From: Halisarca cf. caerulea
Lineage: Eukaryota; Porifera; Demospongiae; Chondrillida; Halisarcidae
Assembly: GCA_963170055.1 (NCBI GenBank)
Contig: CAUJGJ010000258.1
Span: 3,362,101 to 3,426,100 of the forward strand
Length of the DNA: 64,000 nucleotides
Reading direction: 5' to 3'
Under the pieces are notes generated by a model. That model searched no databases. It was given only the letters and a program-made list of their open reading frames with translations, and was not told where the DNA came from. This document shows, one piece after another, positions 24,949 to 41,381 of this stretch. Every line of letters starts with the position of its first letter. Position 1 is the stretch's first letter. The translations under genes were made by a program, and so were the position numbers.

Positions 24949-26490
24949 GAGAGAGGGAGACAGACAGACAGACAGACAGACAGACACACACACACATACA
25001 CACACACATAGTGAGGTGGTACACACACACACACACACACACACACATAGTGAGGTGGTACACACACAGCTTGTGTTCTATCCACATATTCACAATAGGA
25101 AGCGGTGAAGAAGGCAAAAGCAATGGGCATTGTGTTCTTGGAAATGGAGTGGATTGATGACATCTCTTACATCATTGAGTTGGGAGACCTGGTGAGATGT
25201 GTGGAGTTCATCCACAGTGGGATTTCCTCTGGAGGTAACGTGCTGGTCCATTGTGCACAGGTGAGATGAGATGAAGCAGGCAAGACAGCACACACAATCA
25301 CACACGCACGCACGTACGCACACACACACACACACAAGGTTCTCAATCCATAGAACTTTTCTCACAGTTACTTTCAGATTCAAGACCTCACACAATAGTT
25401 TGCATCTGTGATACATACCAGTGTCGTGGGCGATGCACTTGTCTGGTGTGGTGGTATGCTAGGCATTTGACAGAGACAAGCCACACTATGCACAACCACG
25501 GAGAGATGAGAGGAAGGGGGTGGGGCTGTGTACAGATGTGTGTTCTTGAGACTTGCTGACATGATGACATAAGGATCGTGCTGCCATGGCAACCAACAAA
25601 ATGGCTGGATTGATTGTATTCCATTACGGAATGAAAACCGCAATTTTGGAAACAATATCGGATGTGGTTATGGGATATCCAGTAGTTTTCTAACCACATA
25701 GGATGATATGAAATTGAAACCTCCTCTCATGAATAATATTAATCGCTTGGGTAAATAAATTCATAAGGTAGTGAGTTTTGTTATTGGTTTGAGGATTACG
25801 TTCCAGTATCTATCTACTGTCACAGAAAGTGTGTGTGTGTGCGTGTGTGTGATGCACAAGGCAGAGGACTGCACTTTAACCAGGTCACAAGCATAAAGTC
25901 GGTTATTTTCAGTTTAGCCTGTCGAGTGCATCAACATGGTGTCTTGTTCTGACAAGGCCAAAACACTAACACATACGAAGTTGCCTCTCTGGCATCAAAA
26001 ATAGTGCAGAAATGAACTATTTTCATTTTACGTATGTTTATAGACATTAGCAGCAACAGCCTTACACCTACCATAACTTAAGGGCACCATCAGTATGTTT
26101 GCCTCCACCATCACCATACCCACCTCCACCATCACCATGCCCACCTCCACCATCATCATGCCCACCTCCACCATCACCATGCCCACCTCCACCATCACCA
26201 TGCCCCCACTATCACCACATTCATCCCAACAGGCCTGCTTACCTGCACAAACTAAGTTGATAGGTTGAAATGAGCACAAATTCATTTCTCTTTAGGGAAA
26301 GTCCCGTTCTGCTACAGCCGTAATAGCCTACGTGATGGCCACAAGAGGTCTGTCTAGTCTAGAGGGTCAAGACTTTGTAAAAGAGCATAGAAAGATGGCC
26401 GAACCGAATGCAAAATTCCTTGAAATATTGAAGAGTTTTGAAGCATCACAAGAACTGATCGAGCTACGCAAGACAATGCCGCAGATGTGA
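24352..26490 (+). CDS. Atypical dual-specificity protein phosphatase with N-terminal CxxC motif
   Basis: Exon 1 (24352 to about 24514) encodes MPVSEAVLSQ..FTPNRFKPNFCTNCSQLITSH, a Phe-x-x-Asn-x-Phe-x4-Cys-x2-Cys-x6-His pattern like the short zinc-binding-like start of the myosin-phosphatase partner MPRIP. Exon 2 (about 24,630-24,809) encodes AIEYGQAGERVP..LYHGGFKAVMN..ISHVVNTAHGLDKVFGPKYT. Exon 3 (about 25,099-25,260) has MEWIDDISYII with likely general-acid aspartates and NVLVHCAQ. Exon 4 (26,296-26,490) completes the catalytic loop GKSRS (full motif His-Cys-Ala-Gln-Gly-Lys-Ser-Arg-Ser, C-x5-R intact), followed by ATAVIAYVMATRGLS and the end RKTMPQM. The phosphatase is predicted active. Exact family unknown. 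The 1-kb last intron holds only repeats. Confidence 0.85.
24904..25056. repeat. (CA)n / (CAGA)n microsatellites
   Basis: CA, GACA and CA blocks, with a repeated ATAGTGAGGTGGTACACACA segment, in the second intron of the phosphatase gene. Confidence 0.9.
25261..26295. other. Long intron of the phosphatase gene
   Basis: About 1,035 bp between the codon for the catalytic-loop Gln and the GKSRS exon. It contains a short (CA)n at 25,319-25,336 and a 21-bp CCACCATCACCATGCC-type minisatellite at 26,090-26,212. No exon recognised. Confidence 0.7.
26090..26212. repeat. 21-bp minisatellite
   Basis: About six copies of CCACCTCCACCATCACCATG plus C, in the last intron of the phosphatase gene. Confidence 0.9.
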
Positions 26491-26645
26491 TAAGACCACT
26501 TCAGGACACTTAATAACAGTACAGTAACATAGCAGTTTGTTATAGTATAAAATGTACATAGCACAAATTTCAAGTGATGTCTAGAGCAGTTGACAGTGAG
26601 TGACACACCCACCATCGAATTCCGCCCACTCGCGTATCACTTCTA

Positions 26646-31392
<4,747 letters not shown>

Positions 31393-31434
31393 TTTGGTAC
31401 ACTGATCACGTGATCTGTACGTCGCCAGCTGAAG
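31393..31434. promoter_or_regulatory. 42-bp gap between divergent start codons (BBS4 / TRIP13)
   Basis: The ATG codons of BBS4 (minus, 31392) and TRIP13 (plus, 31435) face away from each other across 42 bp containing CACGTGA (31408-31414). Transcription starts of the two genes must therefore overlap or lie inside each other's first exon, if these ATGs are the true starts. Confidence 0.6.
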
Positions 31435-32081
31435 ATGACGGAGGCGCTCGGCGAACTCTCCGCAGCTCTTCCTAAAGCGGTACAGCCCTTTATCCACGTG
31501 GAAGTATGTCAGAAGAGTTGCAGGTAAACTACCTACGTGGCTTATGTTTGCTGGACTTTTACTCCGCCAGCATGGTGTTTCTTCTTGTGTTAAAAGTGCG
31601 ATATCCTCTCAGTACGGCCAGAGCGAGTGTGGTCGGTCAGCACGCGACCAGGTTCTTGTCCAGGATGGGGACAACGTATGGCGATGCGGTGCTGAAGGAA
31701 TTTGATGATCCGTTGCTCAAGGAACACGTGGACTCGATATCCTTGTCGGAGGCAGAGCCCGCCAGCTCAGACAGAAGGGTTGTTTTCTTGTGTGTTCATG
31801 TTCTTATTTGACTCTTTAGTTCATTATAAACTAGTTCTCTACGTTTGTGTTCTCTGTGTGCAGTTTGTTGACCTGACGAAAGCAGCCCTTAACGTCCATG
31901 TGTACCAGCTGAATGAGTGTGGTCCCATAACCGAGGAGTTGGACGAAGAGGAGGAGGTTACTGCGTCACAACACTGGGTCTTACCTTGCTGTCAGTTACC
32001 TCAATGTGATGTACTTCGTAGGAAATGGGTTCACCTTCGTTAATCTTTGTATGACACCCACACACCTGTACATTCGTGCAT

Positions 32082-32180
<99 letters not shown>

Positions 32181-33000
32181 GTACAGCTGACTTCCAGGGA
32201 ATGTGGGAAAGCTTAGTCTATGACTTTGACATCAAAACAAAGGTGGGTTGTTTACTGTAGCATTCCTTTGCTGGACTGAGTGTCCACTGACCTCTTCACT
32301 TGTCCCTGTTCTCCAGCTGCTCAACTACATGGAGACAGCCATGTTGTTCTCAGACAAGTATGCATATGCCATCATCCTTTGTTTGTGGTGTAGTTGGTCA
32401 TTCTTGACCACTTGTGTGCAACCTTCCAGAGGGGTCAGCTCCAACATCATAACATGGAATAGAGTTGTCCTGCTGCATGGTGAGGCTGAGGGTGTGTTCT
32501 GTTGTGCTCGTGTGTGGGACCCTGCCCTCTACCCCCACTAGGTCCACCAGGTACAGGGAAGACATCGCTTTGCAAGGCTCTGGCACAGAAGCTCTCCATC
32601 CGCATGTCCAATCGCTACTCGTATGGGCAACTAGTGGAGATTAACAGCCACAGCTTGTTCTCCAAGTGGTTCTCTGAGGTGTGTGCGTGGGACCAATGCA
32701 ATGTACAGCATTTGGCATGTGACGAATATACCGTTTGTCTAGAGTGGAAAACTTGTGCAGAAAATGTTTGGTAAAATCCAAGATCTCATGTCTGATAAGG
32801 AAGCATTGATTTGTGTGCTCATTGATGAAGTGGGTGGTGAAGATTATACATGTAGAGTAGAATGTGCTACAAATGAATGCACCACCCACTGCAGGTGGAG
32901 AGCCTGACAGCTGCTAGACAGTCCTCAATGGCCGGGTCTGAGCCTTCTGATGCCATACGGGTTGTCAATGCCTTGCTTACTCAAATAGACCTCATCAAAC

Positions 33001-33065
<65 letters not shown>

Positions 33066-34478
33066 CAACTGCACTTCCCTATCACATCAGACATCCAAAC
33101 GTTGTCATTCTGACAACATCAAACATCACTGGAGCTATAGACTTAGCATTTGTTGACAGGTCAGTCAGTATCAGTCTTCACTCCAGTCTCCTTTAGCTCT
33201 CCCTCACACAACAGGGCGGACATCAAGCAGTACATTGGACTGCCAACACCTCCGGCTATTTTCAAGATCTACCATTCCTGTATCAAGGAACTTAGCAGGG
33301 TGAGGACTTTTGGGATGCGACATAGCAAGTGTCATCGCGTATTGCACACCTGACACCATCTGTGAAATGTCCCCCACCCTCATACGTGATACACTCACTC
33401 TGTCTACTCCCCAGGTTGGTATCATCTCTCCTGCTCAGCAGATCCTGGAGCTAAGGTGAAGGAAGCTACCGTCCATCAGTAGCCAGGACCATCCATCAGT
33501 AGCTAGGACCATCCATCAGTAGCTAGGATCATCCATCAGTAGCTAGGACCATCCATCAGTAGATAGGACCATCCATCAGTAGCTAGGACCATCCATCAGT
33601 AGATAGGACCATCCATCAGTAGCTAGGACCATCCATCAGTAGCTAGGACCATCCATCAGTAGCTAGGACCATCCATCAGTAGCTAGGACCATCCATCAGT
33701 AGCTAGGACCATCTATCAGTAGATAGGACCATCTATCAGTCGATAGGACCATCCATCAGTAGCTAGGACCATCCATCAGTAGCTAGGACCATCCATCAGT
33801 AGTTAGGACCATCCATCAGTAGATAGGACCATCTATCAGTAGCTAGGACCATCCATCAGTAGCTAGGACCATCCATCAGTAGATAGGACCATCCATCAGT
33901 AGATAGGACCATCCATCAGTAGCTAGGACCATCCATCAGTAGCTAGGACCATCCATCACTGTCATTTGCTGGTGTGGTGAGCACCTTCTTGTGTCTATGG
34001 TGGTGTTTCTAAAACTTCCTTAGTCAGCCATCTGTTGACATGCATTCATTGTGTGATCCTTTATAGGGCTTTGGAGGTGATGAGGTTCACGGCCAATGAT
34101 GCAACTCAGCTCAGCTTGAGGCTATGGGAGGTCTCCAGGTTTGACATAAAGGACTACTTCATGGCTGGTTCCCATGGTTACTGCTCTTGCATTCATATAT
34201 AGAAAAAGCCAAGGTCTGAGTGGGCGTACCCTCCGGAAACTCCCCTTCCTGGCTCATGCAATGCACCTTCAGGTCAGGTGTCAGCCTAACTAACCCAGTG
34301 TGTGTGTGTATGTGTGTGTGTGTAGCCCTGGGCTCATATGTCCAATCGTAACTACATGGATTGTGTGTGGTTTGTGTAGGGATCCTCTGTCACAATGGAC
34401 GTCTTCCTGGATGGCTTAGAGAAGGCAGCTGTGAGGCAGTTCAAGGAGAGACAGGACTTGACAAGGATTAGTACATGA
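31435..34478 (+). CDS. TRIP13: Pachytene checkpoint AAA+ ATPase TRIP13/PCH2
   Basis: TRIP13 remodels HORMA-domain proteins (MAD2, HORMADs) in meiosis and the spindle checkpoint. [21 protein letters not shown] begins exon 1. The N-terminal domain follows ([32 protein letters not shown]). Then [13 protein letters not shown] joins GPPGTGKTS (Walker A) and [39 protein letters not shown] (Walker B), [29 protein letters not shown] (sensor 1), [13 protein letters not shown] (arginine-finger region) and [15 protein letters not shown] (sensor 2 region). The end is [14 protein letters not shown] with TGA at 34476-34478. Every catalytic motif is intact. Introns hold (CA)n, a (GT)n starting at the donor after DLIKR, and a 20-bp minisatellite. 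The exon 1/exon 2 junction is uncertain. Confidence 0.96.
32082..32178. repeat. (CA)n microsatellite
   Basis: About 48 CA units in a TRIP13 intron. Confidence 0.95.
33002..33064. repeat. (GT)n tract beginning at a TRIP13 splice donor
   Basis: The exon ending DLIK plus CG is followed at once by about 31 GT units. The reading frame resumes with [10 protein letters not shown] after the intron. Confidence 0.95.
33475..33957. repeat. 20-bp minisatellite, about 24 copies
   Basis: Unit AGCTAGGACCATCCATCAGT with variants (AGATAGG, ATCTATC) in a TRIP13 intron near the 3' end. Confidence 0.95.
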
Positions 34479-34634
34479 AGAGAATGAAACTAAAATGAAT
34501 CGCTTGTAATTCTGTATTGTGTAAACTTGAAAATGCCATTCATTAAATTTCATTAGTCAGTTTACAATAACGCAACACAGTGTGTTGTCTTGTGGAATAC
34601 CATTACAAAGGCATCAACTGACAAGGTCCTCCAC

Positions 34635-37269
34635 TCACAGCACTGACTGGTATTGCACAGCAAACATCACCCACACTGCCAGCATGTTCTCTGGGTAGGG
34701 GTACACACTGCACCAAACTGCATGCTCCACTCTGTCTCCACGGCAACTAAGAATCTCATGGCAAACATCAGATCTGTAGGGACACAGCGCATAGGTCAGG
34801 TGCCAGTCATGTGACTAACACACTACAACTCACTTGAGACAAGAGGCAAACATCTTCCCTGTGTTACAGTCAATGAACTGTATAGGAAATGCCTTAAACG
34901 TGCAGCCCTCAGGTACAGCGAGCCGTACGGCCTGCTGGAACTCCACTGTGCTCATGCTAACCCCAGTCACCCGCTCCATCTCATACGACGACAGTGCAGA
35001 AGATAAGATGTAACTCAGTGCATTGTTCCACACAGTGTTTAGACCAAGCTCTTGCCTGTGTTCCACTAAACACGCTCTCAGTTTTGTCTCTACTTCAGTG
35101 CTTAGCAAAACAGGATCCAAGTTCCCTCCAGAGAGGACTACAGGTGGGAGGAGTACTTTGGCCACGCCTTGTCTGACTCCATCAATGGCCTCTCGGCTCA
35201 TGGCCTTCCAATGTGAGGGGTTTTTGAGGTTGAATTGCATAGTGACAAGACTGTCACTGGGTTGGATGTTGGCCAGGAAGGTTGTGTGGTTGAAGAGACA
35301 TCCAATGGTACGATATGGGTATGACGGACGGGGCAGTTGGATGGGCCCAGGATGACTTCCAGGGTCCACACTCTGGTGGGAAAACCTGTGAAAACACACA
35401 CATCACATGATCAATCAGCACCCACTACCTCCGTTCACACCACATACCCAGCACCCCTCACCATCATGCTAGACCACCCTCATCACAACTGCACTCACAT
35501 CTACAGTACATCTGTGTAGAGTAACTCTAACTGCATCAACCTACCACTCCAGTACCACACCACCACTCCAGAACCACACCACCACTCCAGCACCACATCC
35601 CACCACTCCAGTACCACACCACCACTCCAGTACCACACCACCACTCCAGTACTACACCACCACTCCAGTACTACACCACCACTCCAGTACCACACCACCA
35701 CTCCAGTACCCCACCACCACTACAATGCCACACCCACCTACCTTTGTCCGGTAAGGCTCTCCCAAAAGGTGACCTCCCCATTATGGCCCAAGGTCATGAC
35801 CCAGGAGTGGACCTGGGACTTCCCCTTTGTACCAACACACACATAAGCCTGCAGTCCAAACCCCAGTAAGAGGGAGCACAGAAGAACAGAGTGGTCCTCA
35901 GAGTCCTGGCAGAAGGGTACATGGATAACATGTTTTACAAAAAGCTTGACATATTGTACACAATACAAAATATGTGTAAATAGTATGTACATCTATCATA
36001 CAGACCAGACACAGACAGGTGTACAGACCAGACACAGACAGGTGTACAGAAGGGGCCTAAAACCAACATGGATGTGATATGCGCAGGTCATCTCACCCCC
36101 TTTCTCCTGGCCAGGAAGACACACATGGAGTTCCAGATCTCACTGCGGCAGCCTCCACTGCCAAGAGCAGAACTGGAGGTTTTCTGGTAAGCAATGAGGC
36201 TGACAAACCTAGCAGCATGGCGAGGGCTGTCCAGGAGACGACCAGCTTGAAGAGGATGGACATATGCAAACACAGGCCAGGTCTTGCCAGACTCATCATG
36301 AGCAAATATCTTAACCAAACGCTCATTGTGGCTTGGACGGATCTGGAGGAACTCCTTCCACCACCATTTGGCGTAAGCAAGAAACATGCGCTCCTTTTCA
36401 TTGAAGCGATTCTCCTCTATCTTCAACTGAGTGGAGTATGTGTCTTCCTCAATGTGCACCAGACCCTTAGGAACTACCTCCAGGAGAATGTCAAGCATAC
36501 CGATTGTGACACTGGACTCGACCCCGTAACCACACAACTCCAAAGGAAGAGATAGTTTACAGTTCTCAGTGGTGAGTGCCTTCCTCCATCCAATGCTCCC
36601 AGTACCAACCACCTCCACCTCGCCCGAGCTATGCTGCACAACAAGAACCAGACGAATGGGGTCAGCTGTTGACAGCACAGTAGACGTGTCAGAGACATGC
36701 TCACTGACTCCATTGGCGAGGGTCAGGAGAAAGGTTTCTCTGATACCGGGCTCACAGGCACAGGGTACAGCTTGTGAGGTGAAACGCTGGTCCTTGAAGA
36801 ACACGTGGAGGGTGAACATGCTCTGGTGTGCCTGATGACCTGGAAGAACACTTCCTTCTGTAGTGCCAACATGCTCTAAGAAGGCCCTTCCTCCACGCAC
36901 GTGTAGGAGAATGTACACTTTACCAGCTGCAAGCGATAGATGTTCTTTATCATTCTTCATTTTAGGCTCGCCACGTATGAAGCTGCAAGAGCTGTCTGCG
37001 TACGAAGACGCTTCCGTCTTAGTGGACGACTCTATAATATCTCGGCAAAGTCCAGGACCGGTATTCGTTACCTTCAATGATGCAAGAATATCATCAACTA
37101 TTCCTTCGTCTTGGAGGACTTTGAGAACTTCTGCTTCGTTTGTGTTGCCTTGAAAGGACGACAATGTTTGCTCAACACAGGTTTGAATTTTCCCCAAAAC
37201 TTCAGCCTTGTTGACCTGATTGTGAACCATTTGGCGGAGTTCTTGCAACCTTTCTGGGGGGAGCGACAT
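34635..37269 (-). CDS. CEP76: Centrosomal protein of 76 kDa
   Basis: CEP76 limits centriole re-duplication. The start MSLPPERLQELRQMVHNQV (37269) resembles the N-terminus of human CEP76. A long first exon (about 36,100-37,269) runs through ILLHVRGGRAFLEHV, QRFTSQAVPCACEPGIRETF, ADPIRLVLV, the C2-like region, AKWWWKEFLQIRPSHNERLV and RLLDSPRHAARFVSLIAYQK. Following exons give DHSVLLCSLLLGFGLQAYVC (transglutaminase-like core, about 35,748-35,905), YPYRTIGCLFNHTTFLAN and the AVPEGCTFKAFPIQFID block (about 34,836-35,385). The last exon is SDVCHEILSCRGDRVEHAVW to FAVQYQSVL with stop at 34635. It converges on TRIP13 with 157 bp between stop codons. Confidence 0.95.
35536..35735. repeat. CCACTCCAGTACCACACCA minisatellite
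   Basis: About ten copies of a 19-base unit in a CEP76 intron. Confidence 0.9.
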
Positions 37270-37386
37270 CTCTGACAGTCATGCTGAAAAAAAGAAGCAG
37301 TCTCCTGTCCCGCGGTACGCTCCAGTTAGGGGATGTCCCGTATAGATTGCTTAAAATGGCCGCTTTTAGCTCAAGGTATAATATGC

Positions 37387-37435
37387 ATAGTCTCGTTCCC
37401 AGATTGTGGCGAGGGTGGTCTGGGAACGAGACTAT
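37387..37435. repeat. Perfect 17-bp inverted repeat (foldback) beside a MITE
   Basis: ATAGTCTCGTTCCCAGA (37387-37403) and its exact reverse complement (37419-37435) surround a 15-base loop. The right arm touches the TA that borders the MITE at 37437. It may be a tiny foldback element. Confidence 0.8.
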
Positions 37436-37436
37436 A

Positions 37437-37882
37437 CCGTATTTCTTCCAATTAGCGCGCCCCCAAAAAATAAAATACTGGAGCAGGAGGTGCTTCTTTA
37501 GAGAGGAGAAAAATACAAATACTTCGACCGGGCGCTATCATTAGAAGGGCGCTTGGTAATTAGAATGATTTTCGATCGATATAAAATGGCGGTCCGTCGA
37601 GTCCACACGTGGGAAGTAGATTATGTTTTGCACGGTTATTATGGTCCACAAAGACAGATGAGAGCCTTGAAATGAAGAGATGTTCGATTGTGATAGGGAT
37701 TAAGCCAACAGCCACCACTTGTATGCCGTTACTGCAGTTCACCGTCAGGAGAATTCCAATTAGAAAGCGCCCCCAGAAAATAAATTCCTTGTCTTGGAGG
37801 CTCTTCTTTAGAACGAAAAATATTATCTTTGGATCGAAGGGGCGCCATCATTAGAGAGGCGCGCTAATTGGAAGAAATACGG
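37437..37882. mobile_element. mariner-like MITE
   Basis: Perfect inverted ends CCGTATTTCTTCCAATTAGC (continuing GCGCC) are flanked by TA on both sides (37435-37436, 37883-37884). Inside, the first and last roughly 110 bp are diverged direct copies of each other (both CCAATTAG..GCGC..CCCCAAAAAATAAA-like, GCTTCTTTAGA, GCGC[TC]ATCATTAGA). No transposase. Confidence 0.85.
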
Positions 37883-37884
37883 TA

Positions 37885-38454
37885 ATATGCAGACAGTGCA
37901 GTCTCGCGTCGCAAAATATTGAGCGAGAATAGGGTCTGTGCGACCATAGATCTACGGTGTGACGTGAGACCAGCTCAAGGCCAGCTGCCAATCAAGTCTA
38001 GAGTAGTAATTCATAGCCTCCATCATCCTGTACTTACTGCAGCCCCCTATGGTACTGAATGCTATTTTCCCAACAGCATGGTGATGTCATAGTCACTGGA
38101 TAGTGGTCTAGGCCACCTCTAGCTGATCAATAGTCTCCTATCCAGACACAATTCTCCCCTCCTTTTTCAATCAACTGACATCATTGGTCAATGACATGAG
38201 TCAATTGAAACAGGAGTGAGAGGAGAATCGGGTCTGCATGGGTGCAAGACGAGCTGCTGCTTAAAAGTACAGGCTATCACTCGATCTATAGCTAGCTAGC
38301 TATACACCACACACAGCATGTATTAAACCATGAGAGAACAGATATAATTGTAGTTGCTAATACACAAAGTAGAAGAAATGGATGTAGTTACAACTGTTGC
38401 ACACAATATACAAACAATAATGATAGTTCAGTATAATTATCTCTGAGCAGTTAT
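37885..38454. other. Intergenic stretch without recognised gene
   Basis: Between the MITE and the DCAF11 stop codon. I see no exon or tandem repeat; there is only a short AGCTAGCTAGC run near 38,290. Confidence 0.5.
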
Positions 38455-39172
38455 TCACCAAATGCTATCAAACAAATTACGTTCATCGTCAGAACTGGAG
38501 TCATTATCCTCACTGCCATAGGCACAACCTTCCACCGAACAAGAAATCTCTGTAGGAGTCCACAACTTGACTAACCCATCCCACTACAGAGTTGAGAGGG
38601 GAGGAAGGACAAACACTCAACCAGACAGATGACTAAAAGTCATTGTATGGCTAGGAAACCAGCCTTGTGCCACAGGGTCCAGCACGTTAGACAGGCTAGA
38701 AAGCTACACTCAACAGACCACGCCATTTAGACCACACCCACAGGCCACATTCATCGGACCACACCCAACGACCATCCAACAGACCACACCCAATAGACTC
38801 ACCCCACTTGTGACAATGTGTGGTCTGTAGGGATGCCAGCTGATGTCACGGACAGTTCTCTAGTGACGCTGAGGAATCATGGGATGAGAGGAGGACACAC
38901 ACACACGCACATACGCACAAACACACACACGCGCACGCGCACATACACATGCACACACACGCACGCACGCATGCAAGCATGCACGCACGCACGTACACAT
39001 GCACGCACACACCAAGATAATCATATAACAAAGATAGGACGAAGGCAGGATACAGCTCTACCTCTGCGACTGGTAGAAACAGGAAGTTCACGGACCATTT
39101 CTCCTGTTAGGATGTCATAAACTAGGAGCAAATGGAAAAATATCAAACACACACACATATGCACACACATAA

Positions 39173-39204
<32 letters not shown>

Positions 39205-39219
39205 ACACACATACACATA

Positions 39220-39268
<49 letters not shown>

Positions 39269-39299
39269 CACACACAAACACACATACACACACACACTT

Positions 39300-39371
<72 letters not shown>

Positions 39372-39426
39372 ACACACAACACACACACACACACACACAC
39401 ATACACACACACATACACACACACAA

Positions 39427-39457
<31 letters not shown>

Positions 39458-41303
39458 TGACTGCAGACCCACTCCCTCCAGTGTATATATATCTCTATGA
39501 CGACACAAGTAGAGAACATAGTGAGAGTGAGCACATGCTGGACAGACACAGCAGTGATCCTAACCTCTCCAGTACTGGCAGGTGGGGAGAACCGACTGCG
39601 GATCAGTGTGTGCTGAACCTTGTGTCCTGTGTAGGTCATAACAGAGACATCTCCGGGTAGCTTGTCACATGTCACCTGACGATGCACTGGGTAGAGGAGC
39701 AAAGGGTCAGTGTTACACCTCTACAGTCAGGCACACACATGACCTCCACACACACATATCTGGTGGAAGAGTCATAACTACAGTCTGCATCCAACCTACA
39801 CTTGTTGGGGGCCAACTGCCAGCGGTAGTCCCACTGTTGGCGTGCGACTGCGTTCCTCGTGGCAAGTATCCCTTCAGGAGGGGAGAACTTCCTCAGGTCC
39901 CAGAGTTTCACTGACTGGTCCTTGGAGTTGGTGATGATGTAGCGACCATCGCTCTAGAGGGCCCAGCACAGAACCTGGACAACAGATGTATGGTCATCAT
40001 CTCCAGTGGGTTTACCTTAGCATCAATGAAGGTGAGTCCATCTCTGTGTCCTGCAAACAAACCAACTGCTCTGGCCTTTTTCTCGTCTGTTTCTCTTCGA
40101 TCCCAAATCTACATCAAGGGAGAAAGTGCATACGTGCCCCTCCCCTCTGTCAGTGGGCATTTCCCATCTCACCCGACACAACCCATCATCTCCTCCGGAA
40201 TACATTATGCTGGGGTTTTCCCTACTGCAACAGAGAGCATTGGCATGGTCCTCATGGGCAGGGATCTGGGAACAAAGCAAGTACATAGCAACCAACCAGT
40301 GGGTGGGGGGCGTTGTACAGCTCACCGACCTTGAGCACACGTTCCTGTCGACAGAGGTCATAGACGTACACACACCCATCACTGCCACTGAGAGCACAGA
40401 AGAACACCAGGGGTACACATGTTGTATGTAACATGATATACTCAATACATAGAGTGTATGTACATGCATGTCTCAACAGAGGAGAACACAAGGTCACATA
40501 CGATGCAGCTACGCTTGCTCCATCAGGAGTGTAGAATATCCCAAAGGTAGCAAAAGAGTCTTCAGGTGGTCTAAGATGGGAGGGGAGGGGGGTGGAGACA
40601 GTTAGGACAGCTTCATGTTGTGGGCGTGGTCACAAACCTCAGGTCAAGTGGTGTCTGTGTTATCTCATCTCCCGCCAGACTGCAGTGATGTACTGCAGGA
40701 GGAGGAGTACGAGAGTGGAGAGGTCAGAGGACAAGGTACAAGGATCACTCACAAAGTGGGCTCCATGTTCCATAGCACAGGTGGGTGTGGTCTGGGCTAG
40801 AAGTGGGCGTGAGAGAGCAGTTAGCACTCCACACAGCACAGGTGACATGTGGTAGTGTCACACACGCTGTACCTGAAGGCTACTTCGATGACAGTCCATC
40901 CAATGTAGCGAGCCTGAATTGTGCAGCGATGCCTGAATGACTCTCCCTGCGTCCAGTAGACTGGAATACTTCCGTCTGGAGAGGAGATACTTAGACGTCT
41001 ACCCCTAAGAGGCAAGTTGGCCCAGACAGGCCTCACCTTGACAGGCCAAAGCAAGCATGTTCCCATCTGCTGAGTACTTGCCACAGAACACAGATGAACG
41101 AGACATGTGGACCACCTGATTCTTGGTGGTCACACGAGGGAGGCAACTGGGCCAGGGAAGGGGAGGGAGGAAGGGTGGGAAGCCACAAATACACACACAC
41201 ACACATACACACACACACACACACACATACACAGACACACAGACACACATACACACGCACACACGCACACACACACACACACATGTAGACAGACAGACAG
41301 ACA

Positions 41304-41381
<78 letters not shown>

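Noticed and set aside
33475..33957. Regular 20-bp repeat array considered as a CRISPR-like array
   Set aside because: Units are directly adjacent without unique spacers, lie inside a TRIP13 intron, and the DNA is animal. It is a minisatellite.
37609..37854. 81-codon frame inside the 37.4-kb MITE
   Set aside because: No family resemblance, and it lies across the internal duplicated modules of a non-autonomous element.
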